Shown piece after piece: positions 40,686-48,613 of a stretch of 64,000 nucleotides of DNA. Each line of letters starts with the position of its first letter. The stretch's first letter is position 1. Position numbers and translations under genes: made by a program. Origin of the DNA: CAYLUN01 sp964386865 (GTDB taxonomy: Bacteria > Verrucomicrobiota > Kiritimatiellia > RFP12 > UBA1067); assembly GCA_964386865.1 (NCBI GenBank), contig CAYLUN010000021.1, forward strand, positions 1 through 64,000, given 5' to 3'. Under the pieces are notes generated by a model. The model searched no databases and was not told the DNA's origin. It worked only from the letters and a program-made list of their open reading frames with translations.

Positions 40686-41332
40686 ACGCACCGATCATGA
40701 AGCGGCTCTTTGACATAACGGCGGTTGTTATGACGGCGGCGGTTTGGCTGCCGCTCATGGTTGTGACGGGGCTGGCGGTGTGGGCGGGCCTTGGAAGGCC
40801 GCTGCTTTTCGTTCAGGAGCGGCCAGGCTTGGGCGGGCGGCCGTTCAGGCTCGTCAAGTTCAGGACGATGCGAGAGGGCTCCGGGAGCGACGCTGAGCGT
40901 TTGACGCGCGTGGGGTGGGCTCTGCGGTCGACGAGTCTGGACGAGCTTCCCGAGCTGTGGAACGTGCTGAGGGGCGACTTGTCTTTGGTGGGGCCGCGGC
41001 CGCTCCTGATGCGCTACCTGCCGCGCTACACGCCCGAGCAGGCGCGCCGTCACGAGGTGAGGCCGGGCCTGACGGGGTGGGCGCAGGTGAACGGGCGGAA
41101 CGCGCTCAGCTGGGAGAAGCGGTTTGCCTATGATGTGTGGTACGTGGAGCACCAGAGTCTGTGGCTTGATCTCAAGATCCTGTGGCTGACCGTCTGGCAG
41201 GTCTTGTCGCGACGCGGCGTGAGCGCGGAGGGCGAAGCCACGATGGGCGAGTTTGTGGGGACAGGCGTGCGGAGGTCGGAGGTCGGAAGTCGGAAGACGG
41301 AGGAGGGGAAGCGATGCAAGCTGGAACGGTGA
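40676..41332 (+). CDS. PglC-like phosphoglycosyl transferase
   Basis: A 218-residue monotopic sugar transferase with a hydrophobic N-terminal segment (residues about 12-36), VKFRTMREG, TSLDELPELWNVLRGDLSLVGPRPL (shown in pieces: TSLDELPELWNVL and RGDLSLVGPRPL) and RPGLTGWAQVNGRN. It resembles PglC, which loads diacetylbacillosamine-1-phosphate on undecaprenyl phosphate. The C-terminal 20 or so residues (VRRSEVGSRKTEEGKR) are encoded by a family A repeat arm and extend past the normal end of the family. GTG 40676 overlaps the ATPase gene; ATG 40697 is an alternative start. It is followed by pglD-, pglE- and pglF-like genes. Confidence 0.8.
   Translation: MRLNAPIMKRLFDITAVVMTAAVWLPLMVVTGLAVWAGLGRPLLFVQERPGLGGRPFRLVKFRTMREGSGSDAERLTRVGWALRSTSLDELPELWNVLRGDLSLVGPRPLLMRYLPRYTPEQARRHEVRPGLTGWAQVNGRNALSWEKRFAYDVWYVEHQSLWLDLKILWLTVWQVLSRRGVSAEGEATMGEFVGTGVRRSEVGSRKTEEGKRCKLER
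41269..41313. repeat. Single family A arm across a gene junction
   Basis: GGAGGTCGGAGGTCGGAAGT-type heptamers cover the last codons of the PglC-like gene. The end of the array, GGAGGAGGGGAAG, also serves as the ribosome binding site for ATG 41314. The repeat therefore contributes both coding and regulatory sequence. Confidence 0.75.
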
Positions 41333-41952
41333 GACCTCTCGCTATCCTTGGCGCGAGCGGCTTTGGTAAAGAGGTGGCCTGGATCGTGGAGCGGCTCAAC
41401 GGCGTCAGCCCCTCCTTTGAGATCGTGGGGTTTTGTGACGACGCGGAAGGAAAGCGCGAAGGCGTGTTTGCGGGTTATCCGCTGTTGGGGCCCCTCGAGG
41501 TGGCGGCGGCCCGGTGGCCGGGCGTCGGTTTCCATTGCGCCGTCGGAGACAACCGGGCGCGGCAGGCGTTGACGGCGCGGGCACTTGCGGCGGGCTGGGC
41601 GCCCGTGACGCTGATCGATTGCGCGGCGGTGGTGGCGCCTGGTGCGGCCGTTGGCCTGGGCAGCTACATCGGAATCGGCGGCGTGGTTTCGGTCGGCGCG
41701 ACGGTCGGGCGAGGCGTGATCATCAATCACCAGGTGACTGTGGGCCACGATGTGACGGTCGGCGACTTCGCGCAGCTCTGTCCTGGGGTGCGCGTCTCTG
41801 GCGGGTGCGAGTTAGGTGAGGGCGTCCTGCTGGGCTCGAACGCCTGCACGATTCCCGGCGTGAAGGTTGGCTCGTGGTCGACGGTCGGCGCGGGCGCGGC
41901 CGCGCTGCGGGACATTCCGGCCGGCGGCGGCGTGCTCCGAATGAGCCGGTGA
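41314..41952 (+). CDS. PglD/NeuD-like sugar acetyltransferase
   Basis: A 212-residue protein with an N-terminal PglD_N domain (LAILGASGFGKEVAWIV, glycine-rich UDP-sugar pocket) and a C-terminal LbH hexapeptide domain. The catalytic His is expected in NHQVTVGHDV, as in PglD. PglD N-acetylates the 4-amino group of UDP-4-amino-sugars to complete UDP-diacetylbacillosamine. The set of PglC-, PglD-, PglE- and PglF-like genes within 6 kb supports this assignment. The start at ATG 41314 overlaps the end of the upstream gene by 19 bases. Confidence 0.8.
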   Translation: MQAGTVRPLAILGASGFGKEVAWIVERLNGVSPSFEIVGFCDDAEGKREGVFAGYPLLGPLEVAAARWPGVGFHCAVGDNRARQALTARALAAGWAPVTLIDCAAVVAPGAAVGLGSYIGIGGVVSVGATVGRGVIINHQVTVGHDVTVGDFAQLCPGVRVSGGCELGEGVLLGSNACTIPGVKVGSWSTVGAGAAALRDIPAGGGVLRMSR

Positions 41953-41993
41953 GGCGAAGGGTGGCCACTCATGGTTGGGTCAGAGGTGATGGA

Positions 41994-43559
41994 GTGAGCG
42001 GGCGATTCGCCAGGCGGATCCGGGACTGGCTGCTCCCGGCGGCCGTGCTCGGCGGCTTTCTGGTGTTGTATGCGGCGACCGCGCAGCGCGGGGTGAGCTG
42101 GCAAGACAGCGGCGAGTTTCAGTACCGGGTTCTGGCGGGCGACTACCTGTGGCACTCGGGGATCGCGCGGGCGCACCCGCTGTACATCGGGCTGGCTCGC
42201 GCGTTCGCCGAGGTTTTCCCCTCGGACATGCGGGTGTTCGCGGCCACCCTGTTCAGCGGGGCCGGCATGGTTCTCGCGCTGGCGTTTTTGGCGGCGGCGG
42301 TGTGGAGGCTCACCGGCAGCCGGTGGAGCGCGGCGCTGTCGGTGGCGACGCTCGGCCTGTCGCACATGGCGTGGTGGATGTCCACCGTCGCGGAAGTCTA
42401 CACCTGGTCGCTGGCCGCGCTTCTGGCCGAGGTCTATTGTCTCGTCCGGTTCTTCGAGAGCAAGCGGCCGTGCTGGCTCGTCGCCCTTTTCGGCGCGAAC
42501 GGCTGCCACGCCGCCATCCACAACTTCGCGTTTCTCAACCTGCTGGTCTACGGGGTGATTCTGGCGGCTGAGCAGCGAGCGGCCTGCCGGCAGGCGGGCG
42601 GGCTGGGCCGGCGCTACTGGGGCCAGCTGGCGCTTATGCTTGGATGCGTGGCGGCCGCGTGGCTGACGGGCGCGTGGCTGTTGGTCGGGCAGGCTGTGGC
42701 CGACTGGAGGATCGGAGGCGACCTGGGCGCGACCGTGAGGAGCGTGCTTTTCGGAAGCGGGTACGAGCAGACCGTTTTGGGCGTGGGCCGTCCCATTTGG
42801 CGGCTGGCTGCGGCGAATCTCGCGCTGGCGGGGGTGAGCCTGCTGAATCCTTGCTGGCTGTTTGCGCTGCAGGGCTGGCTCGGTGCGGCGCGGCCTGGCG
42901 CCTTCCCGAGGTGCCTGGCCGGCCTGACTGTTGTTCATCTCGCGTTCTGGATCCGCTACTTTGTGCCGGATCAGGCCACCTTCGTGCTGCCGACGCTGGG
43001 CCTGCTGGCCGTGTGGGTGGGGCTGGGAGCGGGAGAAGTTCTAAAGTTGGGGAGTGCGAAAGGGCTAACGTTCGGCGGAGCGAGGGCGCGGCTGTGCGTG
43101 GGGGTGCTGGCTGTCGGGGCCCTTTGCGCGGTGTCGGGGCCCTGGCTGCTGAGCGTGGCGGTGGAGCGGGCAGGAGGCGTGGAGGTGGCGCGGAGCCGCT
43201 CGCTGCCGTTCCGAAATGAGACGTGCTACTGGCTGCGGCCATGGAAGCAGAACGAGCGCTCGGCGGCTGATTTTGTGGAACAGGTCGGGCGGACGCTGCG
43301 CGCGGGTGATATACTGATTGCCGACTCAACCTCGGCGGGGGCGCTGCTGGCGGCGCGCGAGGCGGGGCTGCTGGCTGGCGGCTGGCGGCTTGTCACGCCG
43401 TGGTCCGGCGAAACGGACGGCGAGTTGCGCGGCCTGATTCGTGGGGGCTCGGCGCGGACGTACGTGGTGTCTCCCGTGGCGGTCTACACGCCCCGGGCGG
43501 TGCTGGAGGCGGCGAAGGGCTTTGAGCGCGAGGGCGTGTTGTACCGTGTGGCACGGTAG
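41994..43559 (+). CDS. DUF2723-like polytopic membrane protein
   Basis: A 521-residue protein with around ten hydrophobic segments over residues 10-380 and a soluble C-terminal part. The early DSGEFQYRVLAGD and RAHPLYIGLARAF match the DSGE..HPPGYPL region of DUF2723 proteins, a GT-C-like group with the acidic residues in the first loop. GTG 41994 has AGAGGTGA upstream; GTG 41961 is the longer alternative. A short family B insert sits in frame near residue 350 (VLKLGSAKGLTFGG). It could be a lipid-linked-sugar-dependent transferase that glycosylates a protein or glycan outside the membrane. Confidence 0.65.
   Translation: MSGRFARRIRDWLLPAAVLGGFLVLYAATAQRGVSWQDSGEFQYRVLAGDYLWHSGIARAHPLYIGLARAFAEVFPSDMRVFAATLFSGAGMVLALAFLAAAVWRLTGSRWSAALSVATLGLSHMAWWMSTVAEVYTWSLAALLAEVYCLVRFFESKRPCWLVALFGANGCHAAIHNFAFLNLLVYGVILAAEQRAACRQAGGLGRRYWGQLALMLGCVAAAWLTGAWLLVGQAVADWRIGGDLGATVRSVLFGSGYEQTVLGVGRPIWRLAAANLALAGVSLLNPCWLFALQGWLGAARPGAFPRCLAGLTVVHLAFWIRYFVPDQATFVLPTLGLLAVWVGLGAGEVLKLGSAKGLTFGGARARLCVGVLAVGALCAVSGPWLLSVAVERAGGVEVARSRSLPFRNETCYWLRPWKQNERSAADFVEQVGRTLRAGDILIADSTSAGALLAAREAGLLAGGWRLVTPWSGETDGELRGLIRGGSARTYVVSPVAVYTPRAVLEAAKGFEREGVLYRVAR
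43036..43075. repeat. In-frame family B insert in the DUF2723 gene
   Basis: AAGTTCTAAAGTTGGGGAGT followed by GCGAAAGGGCTAACG, with two family B-like units in a loop between membrane segments. It is short and has no inverted partner. Confidence 0.6.
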
Positions 43560-43603
43560 ATGGGCGCGAGGCTTGGCGCCCGGCTGCCGTTGAAGGAGCA
43601 AGC

Positions 43604-44914
43604 ATGCAGAGACGCATTTATCTGTCGCCGCCGTGGATGTGCGGCCAGGAGCGCGCGCGGGTCGAAGAGGCGTTCGCGTCGAACTACGTTGCGCCGTGCG
43701 GGCCGATGGTGGATCGGTTTGAGCGGGAGTTCTGCGCCGCTGTCGGCCTTCCGCACGCGTGCGCGCTGTCAAGCTGTACGGCGGCCCTCGACCTGCTCTG
43801 CCACGAGCTGGGCGTCGCGCGCGGGGACACGGTGTTCTGCTCGGACCTGACGTTCGTGGCGTCGATCGCGCCCGCGGTTCAGCGCGGGGCGGAGCCGGTG
43901 TTTATCGATGCCGAGCCCGGTTCGTGGACGATGGACGTGGCGCTGCTTCGGGAGGCGCTAGCGGATGCGGCAAAAGCGGGGCGGCTGCCCAAGGCCGTCG
44001 TGGCGGTGGACCTGTATGGGCAGTGCTGCGACTACGACGGGATCGAGGCGGCGTGCGCGGCGCATGGCGTGCCGCTGATCGTCGATTCGGCCGAGGCGCT
44101 GGGCGCCTTGTATGGGCGTTCTAACGTTCAAAAATGCGAGAGTTCTAAAGCGGGGGAGTCGATCAGTGGGCAGTCGGCGCTGGCAGTCGGCAGTCCGTAC
44201 GCGCAGGATTCGTATCAGGACAACTTTAGAACTTTAGAACTCTCGAACGCTCGACCTACTCCCCTGCGGCACGCGGGTGACGCGGGGTGGGCGGCGGTCT
44301 ACTCGTTCAACGGCAACAAGATCATCACGACCTCGGGCGGCGGGATGCTAGCGTCGCGCGAGAACGGGGTGGTGGAGCGGGCGCGGAAGCGCTCCCAGCA
44401 GGCGCGCGAGGCGGCTGCGTGGTACGAGCACGCGGAGCTAGGATACAACTACCGCATGAGCAACATCGTCGCGGCGATCGGCGTGGGGCAGCTGTCCGCG
44501 CTGGAGCGGATTGTGGACAAGAAGCGCCAGATCTTCGGGTGGTATCGCGACCGGTTGAGCCATGTGGGCGGGGTTGGGCTCATGCCCGAGGCGCCATACG
44601 GCCGGTGCACGCGCTGGCTGACGGTGGCGGAGCTGGAGGCTGGCGGTCGGAGGTCGGAGGTCGGCGGGCCATCGGAGCGGGTGGAGCGGGTGCGGCTGGC
44701 GCTGGAGGCGGAGAACATCGAGGCGAGGCCGGTGTGGAAGCCGATGCACCTGCAGCCGGTATTCAGGGGAGCGAAGGTGTACGGCGGGCGGGTCAGCGAG
44801 CGGACGTTCGCGAACGGCCTGTGCCTGCCTTCGGGGGCCGGGCTGGAGGAGGACGTCGTCGCCCGCGTGTGCGGGCTTGTCAAGCGTGCGATGGGGCTGG
44901 AGGGGCGCGGGTGA
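43604..44914 (+). CDS. PglE-like PLP aminotransferase (DegT/DnrJ) with inserts
   Basis: A 436-residue sugar aminotransferase. It shows MQRRIYLSPPWM at the start, SSCTAALDLL (PLP phosphate site), the PLP-ring Asp in DSAEALGA (Asp161) and the Schiff-base Lys in FNGNKIITTSGGG (Lys239). The spacing between Asp and Lys is about 50 residues longer than normal because residues 172-222 come from a family B/E hairpin insert. A second insert (GGRRSEVGG, near residue 348) comes from family A units. Without them the protein has the usual size of about 375-385 residues. PglE moves an amino group from glutamate to UDP-4-keto-sugar. AAGGAG precedes ATG 43604. Activity with the insert is unproven. Confidence 0.8.
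   Translation: MQRRIYLSPPWMCGQERARVEEAFASNYVAPCGPMVDRFEREFCAAVGLPHACALSSCTAALDLLCHELGVARGDTVFCSDLTFVASIAPAVQRGAEPVFIDAEPGSWTMDVALLREALADAAKAGRLPKAVVAVDLYGQCCDYDGIEAACAAHGVPLIVDSAEALGALYGRSNVQKCESSKAGESISGQSALAVGSPYAQDSYQDNFRTLELSNARPTPLRHAGDAGWAAVYSFNGNKIITTSGGGMLASRENGVVERARKRSQQAREAAAWYEHAELGYNYRMSNIVAAIGVGQLSALERIVDKKRQIFGWYRDRLSHVGGVGLMPEAPYGRCTRWLTVAELEAGGRRSEVGGPSERVERVRLALEAENIEARPVWKPMHLQPVFRGAKVYGGRVSERTFANGLCLPSGAGLEEDVVARVCGLVKRAMGLEGRG
44117..44269. repeat. In-frame hairpin insert in the aminotransferase gene
   Basis: The left side is TTCTAACGTTCAAAAATGCG with AGAGTTCTAAAG; the right side is AACTTTAGAACTTTAGAACT with CTCGAACGCTCG. The two sides are inverted copies. Family E units (CAGTGGGCAGTCGGC) fill the middle. 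The length is close to 153 bases, which preserves the frame. Confidence 0.85.
44644..44667. repeat. In-frame family A units in the aminotransferase gene
   Basis: Three heptamers of the type GGTCGGA in tandem (21 bases plus a partial unit), so the frame is kept. They sit between conserved segments of the C-terminal domain, within a surface-exposed region judging from family conservation. Confidence 0.7.
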
Positions 44915-44944
44915 ATCAGGCGAATTGTGCGAACGGCGAGAATG
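44912..44944. repeat. Single family C-like arm
   Basis: GTGAATCAGGCGAATTGTGC and onward, resembling the family C units at 36978 and 37440, between the aminotransferase stop and the next gene. No partner arm is seen. Confidence 0.55.
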
Positions 44945-44965
44945 TGGTTTAATAGCGCATCAGTC

Positions 44966-46861
44966 ATGAAGGTCGATTGGAAAGAGTTCGTGGTAACCCG
45001 GTTGGGGCGGTTAGGTTGTGTGATGGTGGACGCGGCTGTCATGGCGGTCGCCTATTTCACGGCCTTCCTGCTGCGCTTTGATTTTCAGGCGCCCTGGTGG
45101 GGGTGGGATCGGGTGGCCTACTCGTTCATCACGGTTCTTCTCGCGCAGGGTGTGGCGTTGGCCCTGTTCGGCTGCTACAGGCTCGTGTGGCGGTACGTGA
45201 GCGTGGGGGACGTGCCCCGCTTCATTGGCGCGATCGGGGCGTCGACCGCTCTGCTGGTGCTCCTGCGCGTCGTGTTCCCCGAGCATCAAGGGGTGCGGCC
45301 CCCGTACAGCATCACGTTTTTCAACAGCTTCTTGGTTGTGGGCGGCCTGCTGGGGGTGCGCCTGCTGTGGCGCCTTCTCGTGGACGGCGACTACGTCTGG
45401 GACGTGGTGGCCCGCGGGCGCGTGCGGCGGGTCTTGCTGGTGGGAGCGGGGGCGACCGGCAACCTGGTCGCCAAGGAGTTGCGCCGGCAGAGCCAGAAGC
45501 GGCTGTCGGTGGTGGGGTTCTTGGATGATGACCCCGGGAAGCGTCAGGCCAAGATCCAGGGCTATCGGATACTCGGGCGGATCGACGATTTGCCCGACGT
45601 GATTCGCAAGTACGCGGTGGAAGAGGTGATCGTTTCGATGGCGCGCGTGCCGCGCGAGGTGATCCGGCGCGTCGTGCGGCTCTGCGAGCGCGTGCACGTG
45701 CCGGCTCGGATCGTGCCGGGCTACTACGAGCTGATCGACGGCAGCGTGACGGCGTCGAAGCTGAGGGACATCGATGTGGCGGACCTGCTGGGGCGCCGGG
45801 AGGCCCTGACGGACGGTCGGCAGGTCATCGAGCTGCTGGGGCGCAAGCGGGTTCTGGTAACGGGGGCGGGCGGCACGATCGGCAGCGAGCTCGTTCGGCA
45901 GATCCTGCGCACGGGGCCGGAACTGCTGGTGCTGGTCGAGCGCTCCGAGAACGCCCTGTATGAGATTGAGCGCGAAGTGCGCAAGCAGGGGCATGAGTCG
46001 TCGGTCGTCGCGCTGCTGGCCGACATGGGCGAGCGGAGCCGGATGGCGGAGATATTCGGGCAGTACCGCCCGCAGATCGTGGTTCACGCGGCGGCGCACA
46101 AGCATGTGCCGATGATGGAGGCGAATCCGGTGGAGGCGCTCAAGAACAACGTGCTGGCGACCCGCGAGTTGGGCGAGCTGGCCATCGAGTCTGGCGTCGA
46201 ACGCTTCGTGTTCATCTCGACGGACAAGGCGGTGCGCCCCGTGTCGGTCATGGGGAGCGCCAAACGGCTGGCGGAGGTGGCGCTGCAGGATCTGAACCGT
46301 CGGCAGCGGACGCGTTTCTCGGCCGTGCGGTTCGGCAACGTGCTCGATTCGTCGGGCTCGGTTGTGCCGCTGTTTCGGGAGCAGATACGGAAGGGCGAGG
46401 CGGTGACGGTGACGCACCCCGAGATGACGCGGTTCTTCATGACGATCTCGGAGGCGGTGTCGCTGGTGCTGCAGGCGGCCGCCCTGGCGCAGGGGGGGGA
46501 GATCTTCGTGCTGGACATGGGCGAGCCGGTGCGGATTGTCGAGCTTGCGGAAGAGATGATCGCGCTCTCGGGGCTGCGGCCCCACGAGGATGTGCCCATC
46601 GTGTTCACGGGCATCCGCCCGGGCGAGAAGCTGTTCGAGGAGCTGGACCTGGGCGAGCGCTCGGCCTACAAGACCGGGCACGCCCGCATCTTTGTCAGCA
46701 AGATCCGGGAGGCTGACGCCCGCGAGGTGGCGGAGATGCTGGACGCGTGCCGCCGGCTCTGCGCGAGCCGGCTGGACGTCGAGAATATGCGCGAGGCCGT
46801 CCGCCAGCTGGTTCGGGGTATCGAGCGCGAGGGCGTTGGAGAGGAGGCCCGTTCGGCGTGA
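44966..46861 (+). CDS. PglF-like nucleotide-sugar 4,6-dehydratase (long CapD type)
   Basis: A 631-residue membrane-anchored protein. Four hydrophobic segments fill residues 10-130, a CoA-binding-like Rossmann domain begins at VLLVGAGATGNLVAKEL, and the catalytic SDR domain begins at VLVTGAGGTIGSELV. HAAAHKHVPMME and STDKAVRPVSVMGSAKR are the active-site motifs, with Met in place of the usual Tyr as in PglF/WbpM. The expected reaction is UDP-GlcNAc to UDP-4-keto-6-deoxy-GlcNAc, the first step toward bacillosamine. ATG 44966 is used; ATG 44942 is possible. It closes the pglC-D-E-F-like set. Confidence 0.9.
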   Translation: MKVDWKEFVVTRLGRLGCVMVDAAVMAVAYFTAFLLRFDFQAPWWGWDRVAYSFITVLLAQGVALALFGCYRLVWRYVSVGDVPRFIGAIGASTALLVLLRVVFPEHQGVRPPYSITFFNSFLVVGGLLGVRLLWRLLVDGDYVWDVVARGRVRRVLLVGAGATGNLVAKELRRQSQKRLSVVGFLDDDPGKRQAKIQGYRILGRIDDLPDVIRKYAVEEVIVSMARVPREVIRRVVRLCERVHVPARIVPGYYELIDGSVTASKLRDIDVADLLGRREALTDGRQVIELLGRKRVLVTGAGGTIGSELVRQILRTGPELLVLVERSENALYEIEREVRKQGHESSVVALLADMGERSRMAEIFGQYRPQIVVHAAAHKHVPMMEANPVEALKNNVLATRELGELAIESGVERFVFISTDKAVRPVSVMGSAKRLAEVALQDLNRRQRTRFSAVRFGNVLDSSGSVVPLFREQIRKGEAVTVTHPEMTRFFMTISEAVSLVLQAAALAQGGEIFVLDMGEPVRIVELAEEMIALSGLRPHEDVPIVFTGIRPGEKLFEELDLGERSAYKTGHARIFVSKIREADAREVAEMLDACRRLCASRLDVENMREAVRQLVRGIEREGVGEEARSA

Positions 46862-46929
46862 GGGCGGGCGACCCCGCGGGACTCCGCCGGGGGCGCGTCG
46901 ACCAGCGGCGACGGGACGAGTGACACAGC

Positions 46930-48603
46930 GTGAAGAGTAGACTCAATAGTGTTCGGTGGGCGGTGCTAGCCTTGCTCATCGGGTTGGTGTGGTACAACTA
47001 CCGCGGCACGCTTGCCTACACCGCCTACATGTTCAACGATCCGCTGGAGGACCTGTCGCATGGGTGGGCGGTTCCGCTTGTCAGCGCGTATATGGTGTGG
47101 AGGCAGCGCGCAGCCCTTCGTCAGGCGGCAGGTGCCCCTTCGGGCCGGGGCCTCGTTTGGGTCGGGCTGTTTCTGGCGCTGTGCTGGTTTGGCAGCAGGG
47201 GGCAGCAAGAGCGGCTGGAGCAGCTTTCGCTGATCGGCCTGTTCTGGTCTGTGCCATATGCCCTTTGGGGGCGGCAGGTCGGACGGCTCCTGCGCGTGCC
47301 CGCAGCCTTCCTTCTTTTCATCATTCCGCTCGCGTCGTACTTGGACTTCTTCACCATTCACCTGCGGATTCTGGCCTCCACGATTTCGGTTGCCCTGCTC
47401 AACGGGTTCGGGCTGCAGGTGGAGCAGTCGGGCACGGCGCTGATCTCGCATCTGGCGGGCGCGGAGTTCAACGTGGACGTCGCGGATCCGTGCAGCGGAA
47501 TCCGGTCGCTGTTTGCGATGATGGCCCTCTCGGCCGCGTATGCGCACTTCACGCAGCGGACGCCGCTGCAGAAGTGGGCGCTGTTCGCGTGCTCGATCCC
47601 GCTGGCGGTCGTCGGCAACATCGTCCGCATCCTGTCGATCTGCCTGGTGGCGCGGGGCTTCGGGCAGGAGGTCGCGACGGGGTTCTATCACGACTACTCG
47701 GGATACGTGGTCTTTCTGGCGGGGGTTGCCCTGATGGTCGAAAGCGGCCGGTGGCTTGCGAAGTTGGACACGCGGGTGGCGCGGTGGATGTTCCTGCCCG
47801 GGTGGCTGAGGTGCGAGGGCGGTGCTGACGCCGGCGCGGGGCGGGGGCTGAAGCCGTCTGCGGCCTATGCGGTTCTGCTGCTGGCGCTCCTGCTTCCGGC
47901 CTGCCTGGTGGTGCTGAAGCGGGGAATGCCGGCGCCTGCGTTCGATTCGGTCGAGTTTGTGGCGGAGGCGCTGCCGGAAGAGGTCGCGGGCTTTACGAGT
48001 GATGTGCCCTGGTACTGCCATAACGAGCAGTGCCTCACCCTCGCCGACGAGCACAGCCTGCGCGAAAAGGGCGGGCGGCGCGAGGACGGCTTCGCGTGCC
48101 CCGCGTGCAAGGCCAAAATGTACGCCATCTCGCTCGGGGAGTCGACGGTTCTGCCGGCGGACACGGTGATCTCGAAGCGCGACTACACGGCACCGGACGG
48201 GTTGCGCTACTCGGTCAGCATGGTCGTCGCCGGACGGCGGCGCGGCAGCATCCACCGGCCCGAGCTGTGCTTGCCGGCCCAGGGCTTTCTCATGACGGAT
48301 GCGCGGCGCCTGAACCTAAACGTGGCGGGCGGCTTTCCGCAGACCGTGAGGGCCATCGTCGTGCAGCGCTCGGGCGGGATGAGGTTCAGCCTGACGTATT
48401 GGTTCTTCTGCCGGGACAGGGAGAGCTGCTCGCATACGGACCGCATCTTGTCGGACATCTGGGACCGGTCGATACACAACCGCATCAACCGGTGGGTGAT
48501 GGTAGCGGTGACCACGTCTTCGGAGCTGGACTCGCCGGAGAGCGTCGGCCGCTTCGAGGCCTTTTTGTCGGGCTTGTCGGCGCAGATCCGCCGAAAGAGG
48601 TGA
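46930..48603 (+). CDS. Exosortase fused to an EpsI domain
   Basis: A 557-residue protein. The first 290 residues are an exosortase with about eight membrane helices and the catalytic triad Cys188 (DPCSGIRSL), Arg233 (GNIVRI) and His254 (FYHDYSGYV). After a linking helix at about 310-330 an EpsI-like domain follows. It is unusual in having two Cys pairs (CHNEQC and CPAC, near residues 358-400) that could bind zinc, and the conserved HRPELCLPAQG. Exosortases cut and re-anchor sorted proteins in bacteria that make extracellular polysaccharide. No PEP-CTERM-like substrate gene is visible in the window. GTG 46930 is the start. Confidence 0.9.
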   Translation: MKSRLNSVRWAVLALLIGLVWYNYRGTLAYTAYMFNDPLEDLSHGWAVPLVSAYMVWRQRAALRQAAGAPSGRGLVWVGLFLALCWFGSRGQQERLEQLSLIGLFWSVPYALWGRQVGRLLRVPAAFLLFIIPLASYLDFFTIHLRILASTISVALLNGFGLQVEQSGTALISHLAGAEFNVDVADPCSGIRSLFAMMALSAAYAHFTQRTPLQKWALFACSIPLAVVGNIVRILSICLVARGFGQEVATGFYHDYSGYVVFLAGVALMVESGRWLAKLDTRVARWMFLPGWLRCEGGADAGAGRGLKPSAAYAVLLLALLLPACLVVLKRGMPAPAFDSVEFVAEALPEEVAGFTSDVPWYCHNEQCLTLADEHSLREKGGRREDGFACPACKAKMYAISLGESTVLPADTVISKRDYTAPDGLRYSVSMVVAGRRRGSIHRPELCLPAQGFLMTDARRLNLNVAGGFPQTVRAIVVQRSGGMRFSLTYWFFCRDRESCSHTDRILSDIWDRSIHNRINRWVMVAVTTSSELDSPESVGRFEAFLSGLSAQIRRKR

Positions 48604-48613
48604 GGTGCGGGGA

